From Treponema sp. (GTDB taxonomy: Bacteria > Spirochaetota > Spirochaetia > Treponematales > Treponemataceae): DNA of 6,315 nt. Below are positions 1 through 5,522 of the stretch, in pieces. The DNA lies in assembly GCA_016293645.1 (NCBI GenBank), contig JAEDDW010000095.1:1-6315 (forward strand), read 5' to 3'. Position 1 is the first letter of the stretch. Every line of letters starts with the position of its first letter. The notes under the pieces were generated by a model. It ran no database searches. It saw only the letters and a program-made list of their open reading frames with translations, and had not been told where the DNA came from. Position numbers and translations under genes: made by a program.

Positions 1-18
1 TGTTTAAGTTTGCTCATT

Positions 19-45
19 ATCCACCGTTGCGGTGGATTTTTTTTT
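19..45 (+). terminator. Rho-independent terminator of an upstream plus-strand gene
   Basis: An 8-bp perfect stem (ATCCACCG at 19-26 pairing with CGGTGGAT at 30-37) closes a 3-nt TTG loop. The unbroken T run at 37-45 overlaps the last stem base. This is a textbook intrinsic terminator for rightward transcription. A TAA at 5-7 could be the stop codon of the gene it serves, but too little upstream sequence is present to show this. A GTG at 32-34 opens the reading frame of the following gene inside this hairpin, so it is unlikely to be the real start of that gene. Confidence 0.85.
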
Positions 46-72
46 GTTGTATGCTTTTTACATGACTATAAA
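44..72 (+). promoter_or_regulatory. Possible sigma-70 promoter of the 8-TM protein gene
   Basis: TTGTTG at 44-49 and TATAAA at 67-72 are separated by 17 nt, the optimal vegetative spacing. The -35 box matches the consensus TTGACA only in its first three bases, while the -10 box is good. The expected start of transcription is near 79-80. If this promoter is used, the ATG at 62 cannot be translated from it, and the ATG at 119 would be the start. The site begins just after the terminator, where a promoter would be expected. Support is weak because the region is AT-rich. Confidence 0.3.
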
Positions 73-886
73 GGCACGCAACAGGTTTCTTCTTTTTCTT
101 TTTTTCATAGGAGCGGCAATGCTGGCTGTGAATTCTGCGATGGTGGTTCTGTCCGCCTTGACAGGTTCAATGGTTCCGCCTGAAACGGCAGTAATAAGGC
201 CGCCATTTTTCAAAGGTGGCCTCAGCTACAGTTTTGCGTCTGTGGTTTCTTCCATTCTTTTTTTTGGAATCATGGCACCGTCAATGGCTTTTATCGTCTA
301 CAGATGTTTTGAAAAAACTTCCTCCCTGGAAATTCTATTTTTTACAGGATTCATAATCAGCTGTGCCCTTGAAGAAGCTAGAATACTTCTGCCGGTCCTC
401 CATCTATGGAAAAGTTCATCATCTCTGGTGGTTTTCATCGGGCGCATTGTGGTAGTCGGAAGAATTCTCGGGCCCCTCAGTCTTCTTTTTGCATCTCTTT
501 TTTCTTCCAGCGACCAGCTTGAATATGCCGAACGCAATCTCTTCTTTCTCTTTGCAACATCCTGTGCCATCGGGTTTTTCTATCCCATCAACTCGAATGA
601 AATTTCTTCCAACTGCACAGTTCTTTACGGAATGAAAAGTCTGTTTGGGGTAATGAGGCTTCTGCTTCTTTTTACTTCGATAATCACCATTTCATCAGAT
701 GCTTACGAAAGAGGTGTAAAGATCGCCTATCTGAAGGCCCTAGGCATACTTCTCATTGCAGCCGGAAGTTTTTTCCTCTATTTTTGCGACAATGCTGTTT
801 TTTTAGTGACTGGAATTTTTATTTTTCTGATTGGAGTCGTGCTCTATCTTAAGGTCATGCACTACATGGCAAACAACTGGAGCTGA
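62..886 (+). CDS. Uncharacterised polytopic inner-membrane protein, about 8 TM segments
   Basis: I do not recognise this protein. With the ATG at 62 it is 274 residues, strongly hydrophobic and rich in Phe, Leu and Ser. About eight membrane segments can be seen, near residues 9-31, 56-80, 89-111, 121-147, 159-175, 193-211, 223-241 and 245-263. The basic N-terminus (KARNR) before the first segment suggests a cytoplasmic N-terminus, and an even number of spans puts the C-terminus inside too. The longest outer loop (about 32-55) is proline-rich, and no catalytic or transport motif stands out. The start is uncertain. ATG 62 gives a good signal-anchor but lacks a Shine-Dalgarno sequence. ATG 119 (20th codon) is preceded by AGGAG at a 5-nt spacing and would cut into the first span. 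The GTG at 32 lies inside a terminator hairpin. The last 25 bp overlap the end of the convergent kinase-like gene. The coding frame itself is secure, but function is unknown. Confidence 0.75.
   Translation: MTIKARNRFLLFLFFIGAAMLAVNSAMVVLSALTGSMVPPETAVIRPPFFKGGLSYSFASVVSSILFFGIMAPSMAFIVYRCFEKTSSLEILFFTGFIISCALEEARILLPVLHLWKSSSSLVVFIGRIVVVGRILGPLSLLFASLFSSSDQLEYAERNLFFLFATSCAIGFFYPINSNEISSNCTVLYGMKSLFGVMRLLLLFTSIITISSDAYERGVKIAYLKALGILLIAAGSFFLYFCDNAVFLVTGIFIFLIGVVLYLKVMHYMANNWS
109..121 (+). promoter_or_regulatory. Ribosome binding site that could define an alternative start at 119
   Basis: AGGAG at 109-113 lies 5 nt before an in-frame ATG at 119-121. It is the only good Shine-Dalgarno sequence near the beginning of the membrane-protein gene, and it fits the candidate promoter at 44-72. 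Against it, starting here removes the basic flank and half of a convincing first membrane helix. The site may be a chance match within coding sequence. Confidence 0.35.
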
Positions 887-1530
887 GCAAGACCACCAAG
901 AACGACAGGAATTACTATATTGTCAAGGTCACGCAACGGAAGCACTTCGATAAGCATTCCTGCAGTCGCAATCTTCAATGCCACCAGGGCAATGTCAGGA
1001 CATCCTGAAGCGGCAGGAGAAAAGCAGAGCGCAAGGTATGTGGCTGTAAAGATCGCACCGAAACATGTGAGGCTGCCGGCGGCAGTTTTTCCTTCTGTAC
1101 ACGGAATCTGAACGCGGCCAAAAAGTTTTCCTGACAGGCTCGCAAGTCCATCACCAAAGGCAAGGGCATATATTCCGATTGCAGCCGGCAGAGGCTGCCA
1201 AAGCAAGGATGCTGTCATGATTCCGGCTGTAAGGGTAACAGGTCCAAGGACGAATCTGTTTTCGTCCCGTTTTCTTGCGGCGGCTTCAGTAATCGCGGAG
1301 ATCAAGAAAACTTCCTTGCCGGAAAGACGAACAAATTCGGAAACAGAATAAAGCACCATCGCTGCACCCAGAAGAATCATTACGGGAACATAAGCCTTTG
1401 AAAGGAAAAACGGAATGAAGGCACTGCAGAGATGGATGGACTTTCTGAACACTTCCTTTGAAAGGACACGCAGTCTCTGCCGTAATACAATCCCGCTTCT
1501 TCTCTTGGAAAATCTGGACGCATCAAACAT
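862..1530 (-). CDS. Membrane kinase/cytidylyltransferase-like protein of the dolichol kinase/phytol kinase family
   Basis: A 222-residue integral membrane protein with the motif series of the SEC59/VTE5 (dolichol kinase, phytol kinase) family, often annotated in spirochetes as phosphatidate cytidylyltransferase or diacylglycerol/polyprenol kinase. Visible motifs are a basic cytoplasmic N-terminus with RKSIH at 29-33, GDGLASLSGKLFGR at 126-139 (Asp127 and the G-K-x-x-G-R pattern), KTAAGS at 148-153, and a C-terminal E195-x-LPL...DLDN (201-204) followed by IP. Members of the family use CTP to phosphorylate a lipid alcohol at the cytoplasmic face. The substrate here (polyprenol, diacylglycerol or other) cannot be told. 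About six or seven membrane spans are visible, and the length is normal for small bacterial members. The start codon overlaps the stop of the upstream flcA-like gene in TAATG, so the two are co-transcribed and probably translationally coupled. The 3' end overlaps the convergent membrane-protein gene by 25 bp, leaving no room for a separate terminator. Confidence 0.8.
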   Translation of the reverse strand: MFDASRFSKRRSGIVLRQRLRVLSKEVFRKSIHLCSAFIPFFLSKAYVPVMILLGAAMVLYSVSEFVRLSGKEVFLISAITEAAARKRDENRFVLGPVTLTAGIMTASLLWQPLPAAIGIYALAFGDGLASLSGKLFGRVQIPCTEGKTAAGSLTCFGAIFTATYLALCFSPAASGCPDIALVALKIATAGMLIEVLPLRDLDNIVIPVVLGGLAQLQLFAM

Positions 1531-1550
1531 TATTCAAGTCCCTCTTCTCC
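1528..1550 (-). promoter_or_regulatory. Translational coupling site: stop/start overlap TAATG with internal ribosome binding site
   Basis: On the minus strand the TAA stop of the flcA-like gene (1530-1532) shares one base with the ATG of the kinase-like gene (1528-1530). A purine-rich stretch GGAGAAGAGGG (1550-1540) ends 9 nt before the ATG and lies inside the last codons of the upstream gene. This arrangement fixes the start of the kinase-like gene and suggests terminating ribosomes can re-initiate on it. Confidence 0.75.
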
Positions 1551-4500
1551 GTAAAGCATGCGCGGAATCTCCGTGTAGATTTCAGGATCGTAATCAGACA
1601 TCGGATGAGTAATATAGCGCACATTCTGTTCCGCAAGATTTGATCCTTCAAGACGGATCATTGTCTGCTGGTTTCTTGTAAGGGCATCCCACGCACGGAG
1701 GCTTTCCTGAAGATTTACGATGGCCTTTGCGTTGAGGGTGCTGTTTCCGGTATTTGACGCAATTCTTGAAAGAGTAACGCCAAGATTGTTGGAAGCTTTC
1801 ATGTATGTATCCACAATGTCGCCCTGATCTTCGCGGATCTGTGGGAAAAGAATTCCGTGCTTCTGTCTTTCTCCATCAAGCAATGAGATGAGCCGCTCGT
1901 AATATCCGCGGGCAACATAGTTGTCACTGCTGAGCACAAGGGTATTCGCAAGGGCAAGAAGCAGATGGATATCATTTCCGCTTGTATCCTGGCTCCTGAT
2001 GAATGACCCAAGGGCTGCAGGATAGTTCTGGTTCTGGTACTGGATGTATCCGATCCTGTAGCGAATTGATGAGGTATCGTGCTTGTTGTTTACCGCATTC
2101 TCATAGTGCATGAGGGCCGCCTCATTGTCTGCCGCAATGAAGTAATCAAGATCCGCAAGGTCGGCATAAAGGCGTCCCACATTTTCATCGCTTTCAAATC
2201 CGCTTGAGCCGTTCTCATATTCGAAAACTTCAATTCCACGGCCGTAGAGAGTTTCAGCAGTAAGGTATTCGCGCTCATTGCGTTTTTCCTCGCCAAGGAG
2301 ACGGTATGCATTGATGTACTTGTACGTGTCGCGCTTGTTGCGCTTTGTCTGCTTCTCAAAAGAATCTATCGATGCCTGAAGAAGTTTTGCCGCATTCTTT
2401 CCGCTGCTTGTCTCGACAAAATAACGTGCCATGTTGTAGAGGGCAACAGCATCTTCAGGAGCGGACTTCAATGCACGTTCCAGAAGTTTTCTGACATCCT
2501 CAATCTGGGAACGCAGGTTCTCTTCCGACGGACGGAGTTTTCCATATCTTTTGTCCAGCATATAGCCTGAAAGCTCGATTTCATCCTGAGGAACAAGAGC
2601 CTTCTTCTGGCCCATGAAAATTTCCTTGTACATGAGTACCTGGCGAAGATTGTCCGTGCGGATGTAGTACCTCATCTGGCGGGACATGTAGAGGTTGCTT
2701 GACCCATATTTTTCAACAAGAAGATCGTAATTCTGTTTTGCTGACGGATACTTTGAGGAATCTGCGTCAGTCGCCCAGTCGAGATACAGGTCTCCAAGGG
2801 CAAGAATTCCTTCAGGATCATTGATATGGTAATCAAGGACTTCCCTCTTGAGGATTCTTTCGCTTTCCTCATAATTGTACAGGTCCTCCGATTCCATTCT
2901 TGCCCAATCAAGGCCTGCCTTTTTTTCATGGTTATATCTCTGGAGGATAGATCTGTACATGAGACGGCTGCGGTCATACTGCTTGTGATCTCGATATCCT
3001 TCAGCATACGTATAGAACCATTTTTTTATAGGACGGAACGTCAAAGCCTTGTTGAATTTGTCCTGAGACTGAGGATACTGTCCATCCTGCAGAAGTGCGT
3101 ATCCCTGGTTGTAGAGATTTGATGCGCGTACAGGTTTTAAGATGAACGTGTTGGTCAAAGTGAAAATACAGAACACAAGGATTGCGGCGGCGGCTGTCAT
3201 GATTGCGCCCGGAATGATCTTGTTCTTGAGCTGATATTCTATTGACTTCTTGTAGGCTTCATATTCCGCAGCAGAGCGTTTTTCATAGTCGCGCGGAACT
3301 TCAAGTGAAATGTCCAGAAGTTTTTCAAGTTCCGAGGCGACCTGGCGTGCAGGCACCTTGCGCAGTACTTTTTCAAGAACGGAGAAAATCGCATCGTCTG
3401 TAAATTCATTTTTTACGACAAAGTCCTCGAGGGCAATGCGCACATTGAGAGGATATGTAGCAAGATTCTTGAGGAACCTTTTGTATTCATTGTCAGTGAA
3501 AGTATTCTTTGGTTTGTCGTCATCCTTTGCTTCAGCAGCGCCGGAGAAGTCTGGAGTCGACACAGGTTTCTGCTTGTCAAAGTTGGCTGTGACTGTATCC
3601 GAGAATCCCGGAATATTGAAGTCATCATCGCCTTCAGTGCCATCAACCGGCCCCAGAGAAAAATCGGAATCCGTTTCACCGCTGAAGTCCAGGTTGTTTA
3701 TGTCGCTTGTATCGAATGTCTCTGATGTTCCGAAATCATCTTCTGGAACTGATTCTTCAGGTGAAAGTGATTCAAGAGTTCCAGCATCGTCAAATCCGTT
3801 TCCATCCAATGAATCTGTAGAGAAGTCATCAGATGTGCCGAAATCAGTTGTTCCGAAATCTGTTGAATCAAAGTCAGCTGTCACGTCGACATCGTTACCG
3901 GCATTGAAGTCATCTGTGCTCAAATCCGCAGATTCAGTATTTTCAGACGGAATCGAATCGATGTCCACATTCTCAAACGAGCTGTCAGAATCCTGTGAAG
4001 GATTGTCAAAGTCCGGAAGGTCAAGTCCAAGCCCATCGTCTGCTGTCTGCGTTGATGCGTCATCCTGAGGAATGTTCTTTATGTCTGGAATTTCATTGAA
4101 TTCCGTCGGCAGGTCATCGTTGAGGCTTACGCTTTCAGAAGTTTCAAAGTCAGAGTTCGGGTCTGGCAAATCATCGGCCACGGGTGCTTCTGTCTGCGCT
4201 CCAAGACCAAGGTCAAAATCCGAGGCTTCAGGCGGAGTTCCGTCTGTAGAAAAATCAAAATTGCCGGCATCGAATGAACCAAAGTCAGTAGAAGACTCAC
4301 CGTCAGTGCTGAAGTCAAAGTTATCAGTGGAAAGATCCTGCACACCCTGATCCATGTCATCGGTGCTGAAGTCGTTCATGCCATCATCGGCTGTTTCCGG
4401 AGTTTCATAGACAGCGGAATCTTCAGCAGCATCTTCAAAGGCAGGAGTATCTGCAGGGGCTTCAAAACTGAAGTCATCGGAACCCATAGTCGGAATGTCA

Positions 4501-5372
4501 GAAAGATCTTCAAGGCCTTCAATGGTTTCTGTCGTTTCTTCCTGTGCAGTTTCCGTCTGAGGAATGTCGCTGAATTCGCCGACTGAACCAAGGGTGCTTG
4601 CAAGGGATTTTTCATCAAGTTCCGGAAGCTGCTCCTCTTCTGCAGGAGTTTCCTGAGGCATGTCAAAAAGAGACTCGTCGAATGCGGTGATGTCAGGGCC
4701 TGGTGCTGAAGGTGTGGAATCTCCAAAAAGACTGTCCGACTCTTCTGCCGGCTGCGGTTCAGGTTCTGTCTGAGCCATGCCCATGGACGGAGTTGAGAAA
4801 ATGTCATCAGATACATCAACCGTCGGAATTTCAGATTCTGTATTCTGCTGGTCTGAACCAAAGAGATCGTTTTCTTCTCCCGGCTCTTCTTTTTTTGGCT
4901 GTTCACTCAAAGCAAGGAGCGAATCAAGATCCATGTCCTCAATGGCAACTTCTTCCGGTTCCGGCTCTGGTTCCGGTTCTGGAGTCTTGTCTTCAAATTC
5001 ACTTAAGTCAAAGTCGCCGAAATCCATTCCGCCGTCTGATGGCAAAAGATCCGACATGTCAGGAACTGATTTCTGTTTTGGAGCTGTCTTCTGTTTTTCT
5101 TCGCTGTTTTCTTCTTCTTCGCCATCCATGAAGTCAGAGAAATCGTTTGCTTCACGTTCCCTTTCTTTTGCGGCGGCATCGGCCTGGGCCTGTTCTTCTT
5201 CCGAAAGCATTGGAAGTCCGTCGAGGAATTCGTCTGAGTCGTCTATATCCTGTACATTTTTTGGAATGCTTACAAAAACAGGTTTTTCTCCGCGTGCAGC
5301 ACGGATTTTTGCTTCGTCACCGAGAGTCATTATATCTGAATTGAATTGCTGCAGCTGTTTAAGTCCTGGCAT
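1530..5372 (-). CDS. flcA: Periplasmic flagellar collar protein FlcA-like: acidic disordered N-half, one TM, periplasmic TPR C-half
   Basis: This 1280-residue protein appears to belong to the spirochete FlcA group (Borrelia BB0326), which helps build the collar around the periplasmic flagellar motor and assemble the stator. The order is: a short conserved-looking N-terminus (MPGLKQLQQF...); a very acidic, low-complexity segment from about 65 to 600, with five Pro-Glu pairs at 131-140 and degenerate DFSTD/DFGT repeats at 332-573; a probably folded juxtamembrane domain at about 623-718; one membrane helix at about 719-745, preceded by KNK; then about eight TPR-like units to the C-terminus (the first near 749-785, with the A-x-x-P and Tyr/Leu pattern). 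The positive-inside rule puts the acidic half in the cytoplasm and the TPR half in the periplasm. The start at 5372 was chosen over an upstream in-frame codon at 5465 because GAGGAG lies 12 nt before it and because a sigma-28-like promoter lies at 5413-5440, downstream of 5465. The gene leads an operon with the kinase-like gene. The assignment is by architecture and remembered sequence flavour, so another spirochete TPR membrane protein is possible. Confidence 0.7.
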   Translation of the reverse strand: MPGLKQLQQFNSDIMTLGDEAKIRAARGEKPVFVSIPKNVQDIDDSDEFLDGLPMLSEEEQAQADAAAKEREREANDFSDFMDGEEEENSEEKQKTAPKQKSVPDMSDLLPSDGGMDFGDFDLSEFEDKTPEPEPEPEPEEVAIEDMDLDSLLALSEQPKKEEPGEENDLFGSDQQNTESEIPTVDVSDDIFSTPSMGMAQTEPEPQPAEESDSLFGDSTPSAPGPDITAFDESLFDMPQETPAEEEQLPELDEKSLASTLGSVGEFSDIPQTETAQEETTETIEGLEDLSDIPTMGSDDFSFEAPADTPAFEDAAEDSAVYETPETADDGMNDFSTDDMDQGVQDLSTDNFDFSTDGESSTDFGSFDAGNFDFSTDGTPPEASDFDLGLGAQTEAPVADDLPDPNSDFETSESVSLNDDLPTEFNEIPDIKNIPQDDASTQTADDGLGLDLPDFDNPSQDSDSSFENVDIDSIPSENTESADLSTDDFNAGNDVDVTADFDSTDFGTTDFGTSDDFSTDSLDGNGFDDAGTLESLSPEESVPEDDFGTSETFDTSDINNLDFSGETDSDFSLGPVDGTEGDDDFNIPGFSDTVTANFDKQKPVSTPDFSGAAEAKDDDKPKNTFTDNEYKRFLKNLATYPLNVRIALEDFVVKNEFTDDAIFSVLEKVLRKVPARQVASELEKLLDISLEVPRDYEKRSAAEYEAYKKSIEYQLKNKIIPGAIMTAAAAILVFCIFTLTNTFILKPVRASNLYNQGYALLQDGQYPQSQDKFNKALTFRPIKKWFYTYAEGYRDHKQYDRSRLMYRSILQRYNHEKKAGLDWARMESEDLYNYEESERILKREVLDYHINDPEGILALGDLYLDWATDADSSKYPSAKQNYDLLVEKYGSSNLYMSRQMRYYIRTDNLRQVLMYKEIFMGQKKALVPQDEIELSGYMLDKRYGKLRPSEENLRSQIEDVRKLLERALKSAPEDAVALYNMARYFVETSSGKNAAKLLQASIDSFEKQTKRNKRDTYKYINAYRLLGEEKRNEREYLTAETLYGRGIEVFEYENGSSGFESDENVGRLYADLADLDYFIAADNEAALMHYENAVNNKHDTSSIRYRIGYIQYQNQNYPAALGSFIRSQDTSGNDIHLLLALANTLVLSSDNYVARGYYERLISLLDGERQKHGILFPQIREDQGDIVDTYMKASNNLGVTLSRIASNTGNSTLNAKAIVNLQESLRAWDALTRNQQTMIRLEGSNLAEQNVRYITHPMSDYDPEIYTEIPRMLYGEEGLE
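3655..4379 (-). repeat. Degenerate repeats encoding DFSTD/DFGT motifs in the flcA-like gene
   Basis: This part of the reading frame (residues 332-573) encodes imperfect short motifs: NDFSTDD, NFDFSTDG (twice), STDFG, TDFGTTDFGTSDDFSTD and related forms. The phase is irregular and the DNA copies are diverged (gaagtcatc/aaagtcag-type units on the plus strand), so this is an old, drifting repeat rather than a recent tandem expansion. The repeated aromatic Phe in an Asp/Ser/Thr background resembles short linear binding motifs or a flexible charged linker. In-frame length variation between strains would be expected here. Confidence 0.65.
4953..4982 (-). repeat. Pro-Glu dipeptide repeat (five PE units) in the flcA-like gene
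   Basis: Five consecutive Pro-Glu dipeptides (residues 131-140) are encoded by CCA/CCG alternating with GAA/GAG. A PE run forms an extended, stiff, acidic rod, like the Pro-rich spacers of TonB-type proteins. Codons differ between units, so this is selected or drifting protein sequence rather than a fresh slippage product. Confidence 0.75.
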
Positions 5373-5384
5373 GGGTAAATTATA

Positions 5385-5390
5385 CTCCTC
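5385..5390 (-). promoter_or_regulatory. Shine-Dalgarno sequence supporting the flcA start at 5372
   Basis: GAGGAG on the minus strand lies 12 nt upstream of the ATG at 5372-5370. The spacing is longer than ideal, but no other start codon lies between. It is the best ribosome binding site near the beginning of the frame. The next in-frame ATG (5330) has none. Confidence 0.6.
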
Positions 5391-5402
5391 AAACAAACAT
5401 GG

Positions 5403-5460
5403 TTTCAAGATTATATCGGCTTTAAACAAATGCGAGTTTAGGTTTTTATGCCTCTTGAAA
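5403..5460. repeat. Inverted repeat bracketing the flcA promoter
   Basis: TTTCAAGA at 5403-5410 and its exact reverse complement TCTTGAAA at 5453-5460 lie 50 bp apart (about five helical turns), one arm at the predicted transcription start and the other 12 nt beyond the -35 element. Allowing one bulged A extends the arms to 10 bp. This could be a looping operator, but an 8-bp match in AT-rich DNA can occur by chance. Confidence 0.3.
5413..5440 (-). promoter_or_regulatory. Predicted sigma-28 (FliA)-type promoter of the flcA operon
   Basis: On the minus strand TAAA (5440-5437) is followed after 16 nt by GCCGATAT (5420-5413), matching seven of eight bases of the FliA -10 element GCCGATAA. The usual gap is 15 nt. 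The -10 overlaps TATAAT (5415-5410), but no good sigma-70 -35 box sits 16-18 nt upstream of it, so a sigma-28 reading is favoured. The predicted start is near 5405, giving a leader of about 33 nt that contains the GAGGAG site. A flagellar collar gene is a logical FliA target. Confidence 0.6.
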
Positions 5461-5487
5461 ACCAATTGGAAGAAAATGTGAAATTGC

Positions 5488-5515
5488 TAAAGTGACTTCC
5501 AGCAAACGCCGACAT
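5488..5515 (+). promoter_or_regulatory. Predicted sigma-28 (FliA)-type promoter of the CBM48-like gene
   Basis: TAAA at 5488-5491 is followed after 16 nt by GCCGACAT at 5508-5515, matching six of eight bases of the FliA -10 element. Base preceding, gap and -10 core are the same as in the divergent promoter on the other strand (CTAAA, 16 nt, GCCGAYAT). Transcription would be expected to begin about 7-8 nt past the -10, at or next to the ATG at 5523. No well-spaced sigma-70 pair is seen here. Confidence 0.5.
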
Positions 5516-5522
5516 TATATAT

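Noticed and set aside
32..61. GTG start at 32 for the 8-TM protein
   Set aside because: The codon lies in the 3' arm of a strong terminator hairpin, and the following codons are its T run. The added residues are an artefact of this.
3310..4068. Plus-strand open frame of 252 codons rich in Ser, Lys and Val
   Set aside because: Antisense shadow of the repeat region of the flcA-like gene. Its repeats (KSS, PKSV) mirror the DFSTD repeats, and the opposite frame has clear domain structure.
4376..4906. Minus-strand 176-codon frame overlapping the flcA-like frame
   Set aside because: Same strand but shifted frame, basic and Leu/Arg-rich low-complexity product typical of a shadow frame. The main frame continues unbroken through it.
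5373..5465. Extension of the flcA-like protein by 31 residues to a non-ATG start at 5465
   Set aside because: It would place the start upstream of the predicted promoter (5413-5440) and of the only good Shine-Dalgarno sequence. The extra residues (basic, FKRHKNLNSH...) do not resemble the rest of the protein.
5462..5469. CCAATTGG palindrome in the divergent intergenic region
   Set aside because: A single 8-bp palindrome between the promoters without a second copy, so chance occurrence is likely.
4777..5481. Plus-strand open frame of 234 codons, Ser-rich, opposite the beginning of the flcA-like gene
   Set aside because: It is the antisense image of the acidic low-complexity region: Asp/Glu/Ser codons read backwards give Ser/Phe/Ser-Gly runs. 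It has no fold-like pattern and runs across the divergent promoter region.
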